A stretch of 64,000 nt of DNA, from positions 744,001-808,000 of the forward strand of contig NZ_NGJZ01000001.1 in NCBI RefSeq assembly GCF_003987595.1, in the 5' to 3' direction. Within the stretch, counting starts at the first letter, position 1, and each line of letters opens with the position of its first letter. The notes under the pieces were generated by a model, which was not told the DNA's origin, made no database searches, and saw nothing but the letters and a program-made list of their open reading frames with translations. A program made the position numbers and the translations under genes. This stretch comes from Vagococcus entomophilus. Its GTDB lineage: Bacteria > Bacillota > Bacilli > Lactobacillales > Vagococcaceae. Shown in pieces: positions 25,505-33,317 of this stretch.

Positions 25505-27574
25505 CTATTCTAAAACAGTTACATTTTTATAAATCTTATTAAAATTTACCAAAGTAAGAATAATGCTTCCTACTGAAATACAACATATTAAAAATAAAAT
25601 TTCTTTTGTGTGGTTGAAGAAGATAATTGACAGCCATGGTAGTATAAAAACAAATGAATAGGAAATCATCATTAGCTTTAATTTGATACCAAATAAAATG
25701 TATAACTTAATTTTTTTTGAATTCATAGAAATAAACACACTACTTAAAAAGTAAGAAACTATATAATAAAGTAATATTAGCGTAACTATTATCACAAACA
25801 AAATCCCCATAATCTGCATATCTTCATTCACATTACTCATTAGATACTTATGCGCGCTTATTTGAACTGGAAACTCAGAATAAACATCATTTTTTTTGAT
25901 AATCTCTTTTAAGTCTCCTTTATTTTTTACAAAAAAATAATCAGTTTGCCCTAAAATAATATCTGCATACACCGAAGTTTTTTTCTGAATATTATTAGGC
26001 GTAAGTACTCTTAAAATAGGATTACTTAATTTAGCTCTAGCCGATCCCCAAAATGCTAATTTAGGATTATTTTTAATGAAAATGAATTCTATATCCTTTG
26101 GTTCTTTTTTTATAGCTTCTTTTGAAAATTCTTGTGCTACTTCAAAGTTATAAAAATTATGTGACTTATTATAGTAAGCTTTCACTTCATCTATATTATC
26201 TTTAAACTTTTCTGGGATTAGAATAATCAACTTTTTTTCCTTATTGTCAATGCTTACTTTTCTTCCGTTTAGATCTTTCACTTCAACAAAAGTACTCTCA
26301 AGATATGATGGGCTTACCCACATTTCGTTTGAGTCATAATCTTCTTCATATTCGTCTCCGTTTAACCTAGCTCTAGTTGAATCTTCTAGTTTAAATAGTA
26401 ACAATCCTTCTTTGTAAAGTTCCTCTAATAACGCCGTATGATTTTGAAATGAAGGAACCAATCGTTCTTCATCCTCAGGAGATACACCAGCAGATAATAA
26501 GGGTAAATAAAAATAATCTTTTAACATTTTTTGATTTTTCTTACTACTAATTGTTAAGTTTATATTCTCCATAGCTAAGGGTACAGTTTCAGATAACCCA
26601 AAAGCAATCAATGGAACGATACAATAGATAAAAAGCACACCTACTATTAATGAAAACTTTAGAGGTTTTTTCCCTTTAAAAGAAAGCCAGTCTTTTTTGG
26701 AAATTTTAACAAACAACGCAACAAGAAGATAAGAAATTAAACTGAATATAATATTGATTTTCCAAAATCTTAAAATTAATTTTAAAACAAGTAGGATACT
26801 AACCTCTTTCATTATTAAGTAAATGGTAAACAAAAAGCTAATACCAACAAGTAAAGTCAAAGCAGGAAGAATTTTATAATAAATATCATTAACTAACTGT
26901 AAATCACTATATCCAAAATAACTTTTAATTGTATTGTTTTTATAGTTTAAATAATAGAAAAACAAGATGATGAGTGTCAGAGTGATAATAATGATAATAT
27001 TGATTATTTGGAATAAATTGTATGTCGAATAATCATTATTTTCTTCTTTTGTCTCAATTTGGATATTCAATTTCATTTGCAAATCCTTATAAAAACGAAG
27101 AACAAGCTTCTTTTGTTGATACTGAATTATATATCTACCTGAAAGAATATCATAATGAATTAATTGATTAAAATCTTTTAATATATATTTATTATTCGAA
27201 GACAGTAAGCCTCCATTTTTTAAAGTAAATCTTTCTTTATTTTTAGGTGGCATCATTCGTAAGTCTTGAAATATTTTTTTGGAATTAACATTAACTTGTG
27301 AAAAAAAAACAGAGAATGGTGTTTCATCATTGATATCATTTTTATAAACGTTTACCTGATATTTTTCACTCAACTCTTTAATTGTTTTTACAATCTCTTC
27401 TTTTCTTTGATCATTCCCACCTATAATATTTTTTTCTGAAAAAACGACAACTTGAGAGTTATTAAAAATAGCTTGTCTAAACTGTTTTGTTTCCTCAGAA
27501 ATTCCTTGAAAATAGGTAGAACTCAAAGAAAAAAGAGAAAGTAAGAAAAAAACAAGCACAAGCATTTTTTTCAT
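25505..27574 (-). CDS. Lactococcin-972 locus integral membrane protein (DUF1430, immunity/transport)
   Basis: A 689-residue membrane protein of the bacteriocin-associated 7-TM family. It has one N-terminal helix (MLVLVFFLLSLFSLSSTYFQ), a first outside domain, four helices at about 190-335, a second large outside domain at about 340-590 and three helices at the C-terminus. It stands between the bacteriocin and the ATPase, the standard order for these loci. Its assumed role is immunity or efflux with the ATPase. Family membership is secure; mechanism is not established here. Confidence 0.85.
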   Translation of the reverse strand: MKKMLVLVFFLLSLFSLSSTYFQGISEETKQFRQAIFNNSQVVVFSEKNIIGGNDQRKEEIVKTIKELSEKYQVNVYKNDINDETPFSVFFSQVNVNSKKIFQDLRMMPPKNKERFTLKNGGLLSSNNKYILKDFNQLIHYDILSGRYIIQYQQKKLVLRFYKDLQMKLNIQIETKEENNDYSTYNLFQIINIIIIITLTLIILFFYYLNYKNNTIKSYFGYSDLQLVNDIYYKILPALTLLVGISFLFTIYLIMKEVSILLVLKLILRFWKINIIFSLISYLLVALFVKISKKDWLSFKGKKPLKFSLIVGVLFIYCIVPLIAFGLSETVPLAMENINLTISSKKNQKMLKDYFYLPLLSAGVSPEDEERLVPSFQNHTALLEELYKEGLLLFKLEDSTRARLNGDEYEEDYDSNEMWVSPSYLESTFVEVKDLNGRKVSIDNKEKKLIILIPEKFKDNIDEVKAYYNKSHNFYNFEVAQEFSKEAIKKEPKDIEFIFIKNNPKLAFWGSARAKLSNPILRVLTPNNIQKKTSVYADIILGQTDYFFVKNKGDLKEIIKKNDVYSEFPVQISAHKYLMSNVNEDMQIMGILFVIIVTLILLYYIVSYFLSSVFISMNSKKIKLYILFGIKLKLMMISYSFVFILPWLSIIFFNHTKEILFLICCISVGSIILTLVNFNKIYKNVTVLE

Positions 27575-27592
27575 ATACTCTCTCCATTTTAT

Positions 27593-27976
27593 TTATTTTG
27601 TGGCCCAGTATGAATTATTAGTAGAATAACTCCAGTATTTTGGAGTCTCAGCACTTGCAGTCTTTTTCTTTTCAACCCATCCAGACTTAGTATACTTGTC
27701 ATTCATCATTGCAGTTGCTTTATGAGTTTTTGAGTTATGTGTATATTTACTGTACTGAGAATATCTAGCTATTCCCTTTACCCCAAATTCATGAGTACCA
27801 CCACCAACTTTAACGGATAATCTCAAAAAGGGACTATCACTTACAACAAAAGATTCAGCTTGATTGCTAGTTGCGATATCTGATGGATAACCTTGTCCTG
27901 AATCTGCCAAAGCAGAGACAGAAAAACCTAAAACGGAGACACTTGTTACAAACAAACTCAACATTATTTTTTTCAT
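27593..27976 (-). CDS. Lactococcin-972 family bacteriocin precursor
   Basis: A 127-residue precursor with a Sec signal peptide (MKKIMLSLFVTSVSVLGFSV, cleavage after ALA). The mature part carries the family pattern: GGGTHEFGVKG, repeated YSxYxHxxKTHKATAM, SGWVEKKKTASAE, and a C-terminal segment rich in aromatic, Asn and Ser residues (YWSYSTNNSYW). The mature protein has no cysteine. Lactococcin 972 binds lipid II and blocks septum formation in sensitive cocci; the same target is likely but inferred. GGTGGGAG lies upstream of the ATG. It is the first gene of the cluster. Confidence 0.9.
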   Translation of the reverse strand: MKKIMLSLFVTSVSVLGFSVSALADSGQGYPSDIATSNQAESFVVSDSPFLRLSVKVGGGTHEFGVKGIARYSQYSKYTHNSKTHKATAMMNDKYTKSGWVEKKKTASAETPKYWSYSTNNSYWATK

Positions 27977-28032
27977 AACACTCCCACCTTTAATATATTT
28001 TTTACTAAATAAATATTTTGGGACATATTACT

Positions 28033-28050
28033 ACGAGTAAATGATTATCC
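28033..28050 (+). repeat. Copy 1 of a duplicated motif in the bacteriocin promoter region
   Basis: ACGAGTAAATGATTATCC lies 57-74 nt upstream of the bacteriocin start. A near-identical copy stands before the small ORF at 28235. It is a candidate binding site for the LuxR-type response regulator encoded alongside. Confidence 0.6.
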
Positions 28051-28190
28051 CTAAACGTGAAAGACCACTACAATAGAATTTGTGCACTAAATCTATTGAC
28101 TTTATTTTAGCGTGCCTATAAAAAGAGTTCATGAGTAAAAGCGGAAAATCTGTAGACAAGTATTCATTTTTAGTTGTAAACTGTAGCTAT

Positions 28191-28207
28191 ACGAGGAATG
28201 ATTATCC
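28191..28207 (+). repeat. Copy 2 of the duplicated motif
   Basis: ACGAGGAATGATTATCC is the same as copy 1 except for one base and a 1-nt shorter spacer. It lies 28-44 nt before the small ORF start. A shorter inverted match (GGATAATCC) is at 28357-28365. Confidence 0.6.
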
Positions 28208-28234
28208 AAAAAATATTTTTTGGAGGTTTTATCT

Positions 28235-28288
28235 ATGGATTACATACTGGAAACAATCTTTATGGATACTAGTATTGGTAAGGCATAG
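28235..28288 (+). CDS. 17-codon ORF with a strong ribosome binding site, unknown peptide
   Basis: MDYILETIFMDTSIGKA is preceded by TTTTTGGAGG with ideal 8-nt spacing, too good to be chance alone. In the next frame the sequence goes on as GIVGVLLGFNF. The ORF may thus be a frameshifted longer peptide of about 27 residues with a hydrophobic tail. It lies before a ComP-like sensor gene and 3' of a copy of the duplicated motif. It could be a signal peptide gene, a leader ORF or a gene remnant. The rest of 27977-28569, apart from the motif copies, holds only A/T-rich sequence and the promoters; TTGACT at 28098 with TATAAA 15 nt on is a possible plus-strand promoter. Confidence 0.4.
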   Translation: MDYILETIFMDTSIGKA

Positions 28289-28569
28289 TGGGTGTGCTCT
28301 TGGGTTTTAATTTCTAAACACTTTTACAAAACGACCTTTTTGTTAATTTTCGAATAGGATAATCCTTTTATTTTGTGTATTTATTATTATATATTTTTTC
28401 AAATATAGATTATTTTTTATACAAACTTATCTTATTAAAGCTAATCAAATTATTAATTGCTTGGTTAATCATTTAAATGCGATCTCGGAGATCCTATTCT
28501 TCTATTAGAAATAAGTCGATTCTTTCTATCTGTTAAAAAAATATTATAAAATCTAGGTGGGGTGACTTC

Positions 28570-30585
28570 TTGAAAGATACATTCTCAAAAGCATTGATTC
28601 TGATTGCTTGGGTAGTAATTATTGTCTATTCATTCTCTACTGTTTCAATTCACACATATATGGTCTCTAATTCCTTCAAGCTAATCATTGGTACTTACTT
28701 ACTTTTTATTGGAACTTTGGTCTATTTTAAAGCTAGAAATTATCCTCCATCTATTAATTTTTTATTACTTTCAATATCAACATGTTTTACTCTTATCTTT
28801 ATCCATTCTGACAATTTAATCTTAAACAAAGTGGGGTTAGCATTTTTAGTATTATGTCCAGCTTTATTATACTTTTTTCTCTATTCTTTTATTCAAGGAA
28901 AAAAGAGCATTTTTTTTCAAATGAACCTATTAGTACTCACCATAATTTCTGCAATTAGTGAGTTAGTATTCTTAACAAAATACTTTGCAAATTGTAGTTT
29001 GATCATTTTATTAGTTTCAACACTCATCTCATGCTTCTTAATTATTTTTAAAGCAAAAAGTTTCTTCTTTCAATCAAAAGACTATTATCTACTGAGTATT
29101 TCTATTTTGTTTTCTTATTTTCCCTTTACACTTTTTTATTTTTTATCCACAATTTATGAAAATATAAGCTATCCATTTTCTTTTTTGAGCTATTTTTCAT
29201 TGTTCTCTGTAATTATCTTTCCAACTACAATAGTCTATTTACTTATTAGAAGTAAAATAATAGTTTTCAAACACGATTCTTATTTAATCATAAGTAGTAT
29301 ACTATGTACTGTTATGTTTACTATATCTCTATTTCTATTAGACTTGGATGAAAACAAAAAAATCATCATTATTCTTCTATTTTCTATCATGATGGCAGTT
29401 AATCTTCTCATCAACACCAAATTAAAAAATAAGAAATTGAAAAAGTTAAAAGAAATCACCAGAAACCTTTCAAATGAAAGAATTGAGCTTCTTAATCAAA
29501 TTACTTACTCCAATCTTTCAAATACAGTTTCTAAACTCATCTTGAAAAGTTTGACACAATCAGCAGACGTTGAGGACATCTTAGTAACCACTCAATCAGA
29601 TAGCAATTACATCGTTATTTGTGAAAAGGGTACAAAGATTTCAAAATCAGTAAAAAAAATGATGAAACATATGAAAATCGAAATACAGCAGCTAGAAATT
29701 GAAAATCAAGCTTACCTTTGCATTCCAGTCCCTCAACCGTCTGAAGTAGTCTGGGTATTTTTAGGTCAAAGAAAAAATCATGTGCGCTTTTCACAATTTG
29801 ATATCGACATCATTATCGAGACAACAGAGCAATATACAATGATTTTAAATATGATGAAATTGCTCCATGAGTCTCAACAAAAGTATATTTCTTCATCTTT
29901 TATTACAAATAATCTTATCCAAACAAAGTTATTCAATAATATAGAATCAGAAAAAATGAACTACGCAAATTATTTACATGATCATATACTTCAATCTATT
30001 ATCGGCTTAAGTACTCTCGTCAGTAATTTAACTGGTGATTCAGAAATTACAGATTTGATTGACAGAGAGTTTACAAGATTAGTTCAATCTATTAGAAACC
30101 AAATTTTTGATACTTTCCCTTCTACACTCTACAACGTATCATTTGAAGACAACATTAAAATACTGATGGCAGATTTTGATAAAAAGAAACCAGATAAGAT
30201 TGAAAGTTTGATCTTAAAAATTTCAGTAAAAAAAGAATTACCTAAGCATATTATTGCTCCAGCGTATAGAATAATAAAAGAATTAAATGAAAATATCCTC
30301 AAACACTCTTTAGCAACAGTAGCAACCACTACCCTATTTACACAAAATCAATATTTGCACATAATTGTTGAAGATAATGGAATCGGTATCAATGATTATA
30401 AAAAATTTGAAGAAATTTCTTTTCAGCCAAAACAGCATATTGGCTTACTTTCAATCAAAAACGATCTAAATTGGCTAAATGGTTCCTTTGAGCTTGTTCG
30501 GAAAACTAATTCAGAAATTGGAACAAAAATTAGGATCAAAATTCCTTTAAAGGAGGAGGTAGCACATGAACATACTGTTGATTGA
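28570..30585 (+). CDS. Membrane sensor histidine kinase, ComP/NarL-family type
   Basis: A 671-residue sensor. Roughly the first 290 residues form about ten membrane helices with no large outside domain. A coiled linker and a GAF-like region (about 310-430) follow. The HisKA_3-type dimerisation helix has the phospho-acceptor His in NYLHDHILQSIIG, and the ATPase domain has KELNENILKHS (N-box) and VEDNGIGI. The architecture is that of ComP-like peptide quorum sensors. The start is TTG with AGGTGGGG upstream. The partner regulator overlaps by 20 nt. The natural target is the adjacent divergent bacteriocin cluster. Confidence 0.8.
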   Translation: MKDTFSKALILIAWVVIIVYSFSTVSIHTYMVSNSFKLIIGTYLLFIGTLVYFKARNYPPSINFLLLSISTCFTLIFIHSDNLILNKVGLAFLVLCPALLYFFLYSFIQGKKSIFFQMNLLVLTIISAISELVFLTKYFANCSLIILLVSTLISCFLIIFKAKSFFFQSKDYYLLSISILFSYFPFTLFYFLSTIYENISYPFSFLSYFSLFSVIIFPTTIVYLLIRSKIIVFKHDSYLIISSILCTVMFTISLFLLDLDENKKIIIILLFSIMMAVNLLINTKLKNKKLKKLKEITRNLSNERIELLNQITYSNLSNTVSKLILKSLTQSADVEDILVTTQSDSNYIVICEKGTKISKSVKKMMKHMKIEIQQLEIENQAYLCIPVPQPSEVVWVFLGQRKNHVRFSQFDIDIIIETTEQYTMILNMMKLLHESQQKYISSSFITNNLIQTKLFNNIESEKMNYANYLHDHILQSIIGLSTLVSNLTGDSEITDLIDREFTRLVQSIRNQIFDTFPSTLYNVSFEDNIKILMADFDKKKPDKIESLILKISVKKELPKHIIAPAYRIIKELNENILKHSLATVATTTLFTQNQYLHIIVEDNGIGINDYKKFEEISFQPKQHIGLLSIKNDLNWLNGSFELVRKTNSEIGTKIRIKIPLKEEVAHEHTVD

Positions 30586-31168
30586 TGATCATATGTTAAT
30601 AGGAAAAAGTCTAGAGATAACACTAAAAAACAATTCTAATATTAATGAGTTTCATTATATTACGGATCCAAAACTAGCTGAATACTCAGTTAATCTGTAT
30701 AAGCCTTCCATTATTTTAATGGATATTCATATGGGAAAATACAATGGTCTGGAATTGGGAAAGCATTTACTTAATATGTTTGATATAAAATTGGTATTTC
30801 TTTCAGGTTTCGATTTAATCGAATATCAAGAAAAGGCAAATGAAATTGGTGCAAGTGCATTTCTAAATAAACATATTTCAATTGAGCTTTTGATTGAAAA
30901 CTTAAAAAAAATATATTACGACAATAAAACCATATTCCCTACTACTAATAATAGTATCTATCACTCATTAACTAGTCGCGAGAAAGACATACTACGTTAT
31001 CTTTCCTATGGTGATAAACAATCAACTATTGCAGCTACATTAAATATTTCTGATAGAACTATTCGAAACCATATTGCATCCATCAATGAAAAAATGAATA
31101 CAAATTCAGCCCTAGCGTCTGTATTGAAAGCAATAGAGTTAGGTATTGTAAGTACTAAATTACAATAG
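30566..31168 (+). CDS. LuxR/NarL-family response regulator
   Basis: A 200-residue regulator. The receiver domain at 1-120 has the acidic pocket IDDH, phospho-acceptor Asp53 in ILMDIHM and Lys in LNKH. The LuxR-type helix-turn-helix at about 138-180 is LTSREKDILRYLSYGDKQST and SDRTIRNHIASINEKM. AAAGGAGGAGG lies inside the kinase gene, 5 nt before the ATG, so the pair is coupled. The duplicated motif before the bacteriocin gene and the small ORF is its likely site. Confidence 0.88.
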   Translation: MNILLIDDHMLIGKSLEITLKNNSNINEFHYITDPKLAEYSVNLYKPSIILMDIHMGKYNGLELGKHLLNMFDIKLVFLSGFDLIEYQEKANEIGASAFLNKHISIELLIENLKKIYYDNKTIFPTTNNSIYHSLTSREKDILRYLSYGDKQSTIAATLNISDRTIRNHIASINEKMNTNSALASVLKAIELGIVSTKLQ

Positions 31169-31201
31169 CCTGTTTTTACATTTGAGTATTCAATAACATT
31201 G

Positions 31202-31228
31202 AAAAGGAAGAATAGACTTCTTCCTTTT
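31202..31228 (+). terminator. Terminator of the two-component operon
   Basis: The 11-bp stem AAAAGGAAGAA/TTCTTCCTTTT with a 5-nt loop runs straight into TT. It lies 34 nt past the regulator stop. The following stretch to 31610 is A/T-rich and holds no gene I can support. Confidence 0.85.
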
Positions 31229-31610
31229 TTAATTCAAACTAATCTTAAATAAAAAAACTTGGGATGTATTAAGTATTTGTTTGCTGTTTGTTTATTTAAG
31301 AGAGCCCATCTTCCATAATTTGAAATCAGTTGCTTTAAAGTTTTCTTTGTGTTTAATTATAAAATTTATTCTTTTCTCTCAAAGCTTGCAGAAATTGGAA
31401 CCTCTATATGTGTTATACAAGAAAGGCTTGTCCTTGAGAATAGTAAAATTACTCAACAAATCTATCTTCATGTCACAGAAGGAATGTGTGAAAAACTACA
31501 AAGTGGTTTAGAGTTTCTGTAAAACCTTGCCTCTTTTTCGTCCCTTTTGAATATATTCTCAGAAAATATCCAGCCAGACACAAACGCATAAATAATAAGA
31601 CAAAATAAAA

Positions 31611-31633
31611 AACCCCTTGATTACCAAGGGGTT
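31611..31633 (-). terminator. Terminator of rplS
   Basis: AACCCCTTG/CAAGGGGTT with a 5-nt loop is followed on minus by TTTTTTATTTTG. It lies 24 nt after the L19 stop codon. Confidence 0.92.
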
Positions 31634-31656
31634 CATTGTTAAAAAGTAACAAATTT

Positions 31657-32004
31657 TTAACGACGGATTTCTTTGATACGAGCTGCTTTTCCGTGTAGTG
31701 CACGTAGGTAATAAAGTTTCGCACGACGAACTTTACCTTGACGAATCACTTCAAGTTTTGCAACACGTGGTGTGTGTAATGGGAATGTACGTTCCACGCC
31801 AACACCGTTAGAAATTTTACGAACTGTATAAGTTTCACTTACTCCAGCTCCACGGCGTTTGATAACAACACCTTCAAATAACTGAATACGTTCACGTGTA
31901 CCTTCGACAACTTTTGCGTGAACACGCACTGTGTCTCCAGGACGGAAATCAGGGATATCCGTACGTAATTGTTCTTGTGTTAATGCTTCGATTAATGGGT
32001 TCAT
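31657..32004 (-). CDS. rplS: 50S ribosomal protein L19
   Basis: A 115-residue ribosomal protein at the 30S-50S interface. The conserved start ([20 protein letters not shown]), the [14 protein letters not shown] block and the [13 protein letters not shown] block are all present. It has normal length. AAGGAG-type ribosome binding site. It is followed by a strong terminator and has its own upstream region of about 170 nt. Confidence 0.97.
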   Translation of the reverse strand: MNPLIEALTQEQLRTDIPDFRPGDTVRVHAKVVEGTRERIQLFEGVVIKRRGAGVSETYTVRKISNGVGVERTFPLHTPRVAKLEVIRQGKVRRAKLYYLRALHGKAARIKEIRR

Positions 32005-32175
32005 TTTTCTTTCTCCTTATTCCAAACATTCATATGAGCTTTGTCACAGCGGAATGCCGTAATATTTGAGTGTTTTACACTCAGTCATTAATGTTACCAT
32101 ACTTATTTTATCCTGTAAAGAACTTCTTACAGCTCTGAAAAAACATTCCCTTAAGCTCTTAGAGAGAGCTTTGCT

Positions 32176-32739
32176 CTATTTGTAAGAACGAATAGCTGGT
32201 GGTGTGTACGAGCAAATAAATGACTTAATTTCTTCAAGAGAATCCGAAAATAAGATTTTAGAGAAGTCTTCTGCTGTTAAAAAGCCCTCTTCTACCATTC
32301 TTTGATAAAAATGTTGCAACGGATTGTAATACTCTTTTTCGTTAAATAAGATACAGGGGTTTCTGTGCTCCCCAATCCTTCCCCAAGAAATCACTTCTGA
32401 GATTTCCTCTAAAGTTCCTGGACCACCTGGTAATGCAATATAACACTGTGCTAAGTCAATCATTTTTTTCTTGCGTTGATGCATATCTTCTACAACGAAA
32501 AGTTCTGTCAGGCTTGTATGTGCAAGCTCTCTATTTTTTAAAAATTCTGGTATGACACCAATCACATCTCCATGATTCTTTAATACCGTATCCGCTAGCA
32601 CCCCCATCAAGCCTGCATGGCCTCCACCATAAACTAAAGTGTGCCCTTCTTTTGCTAGCCATTCACCTATTTTTTTCGCACAAGCAATATATTTCCCGTC
32701 ATTCCCGACACTTGCGCCACAATAAACTGCAATCTTCAT
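32176..32739 (-). CDS. LOG family protein (TIGR00730 Rossmann fold), nucleoside 5'-monophosphate phosphoribohydrolase
   Basis: A 187-residue Rossmann-fold enzyme that splits a nucleotide into base and ribose 5-phosphate; in plants and actinobacteria the product is a cytokinin. The key motif PGGPGTLEE is intact, with GGGHAGLMG and VIPEFL upstream. I chose the ATG at 32739 (MKIAVYCGAS), the usual family start; GGAG is 12 nt upstream. The longer open frame adds nine residues without a better site. The bacterial role is poorly known. Confidence 0.85.
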   Translation of the reverse strand: MKIAVYCGASVGNDGKYIACAKKIGEWLAKEGHTLVYGGGHAGLMGVLADTVLKNHGDVIGVIPEFLKNRELAHTSLTELFVVEDMHQRKKKMIDLAQCYIALPGGPGTLEEISEVISWGRIGEHRNPCILFNEKEYYNPLQHFYQRMVEEGFLTAEDFSKILFSDSLEEIKSFICSYTPPAIRSYK

Positions 32740-32827
32740 TGATCTTGTACACTCCAATCTCTGCAATCGCTACTTTTTTATTCAACCTCTTTATGATAAC
32801 ATAAATTTAAAAACTGGAGCGTGCTTT

Positions 32828-33142
32828 ATGGAAATTGAAAACTATCAAAAATGGATTAGTGAGTTTTATAAAAATCGCGGATGGTATGCCTTAAATCCAT
32901 TCATTCGCATGAACTTTCTTTCTGAGGAGACAGGAGAGGTTGCTCGTGCAATTCGAACAATTGAGATTGGTCGAGATCGGCCAGACGAACGAACAGCCTC
33001 TGATCAAGAAAATTTGGACAATTTGATCGAAGAACTTGGCGATGTACTGGATAATATCTTTATCTTAGCTGATAAGTACAACTTCTCTTTAGAACAAATA
33101 CTTGATGCGCACCAAGCGAAATTGACAAAACGATTCAAATAA
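32828..33142 (+). CDS. MazG-like nucleotide pyrophosphohydrolase domain protein
   Basis: A 104-residue all-alpha NTP-PPase. The metal-binding acidic motifs FLSEETGEVARAIR and NLIEELGDVLDNIFILAD match the ExxE-x(12-28)-ExxD pattern of the MazG superfamily. It is probably a house-cleaning enzyme that hydrolyses damaged or excess nucleoside triphosphates. A single domain of this length is normal for the small MazG-like group. It is transcribed alone, with a shared hairpin after it. Confidence 0.85.
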   Translation: MEIENYQKWISEFYKNRGWYALNPFIRMNFLSEETGEVARAIRTIEIGRDRPDERTASDQENLDNLIEELGDVLDNIFILADKYNFSLEQILDAHQAKLTKRFK

Positions 33143-33251
33143 CGTAACAATACATATGTTTAAGTATTTTAGGGGACTCTTTTTGTCGCTTTTCCCCTAG
33201 CGAATCAAGAAAACCATTTACGGTTTAACCTAAAACTTTTCTAAAAATAAA

Positions 33252-33290
33252 AATGTGACACAAAAGTAATCAATACTCTTGTGTCACATT
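33252..33290. terminator. Bidirectional terminator between the MazG-like and fructanase genes
   Basis: The 12-bp perfect stem AATGTGACACAA/TTGTGTCACATT is flanked by a T tract on both strands (TTTTTTATAC on plus, TTTTTATTTTTAG on minus). It serves the converging genes on each side. Confidence 0.88.
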
Positions 33291-33317
33291 TTTTATACTC
33301 ACTCTTCTTACTTAGTC

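Noticed and set aside
31281-31511. Plus-strand 76-codon frame between the two-component operon and rplS
   Set aside because: No ribosome binding site, no recognisable domain, in a stretch behind a strong terminator.
31473-31724. Minus-strand 83-codon frame
   Set aside because: It overlaps the end of rplS and its terminator in another frame; it has the composition of a shadow frame.
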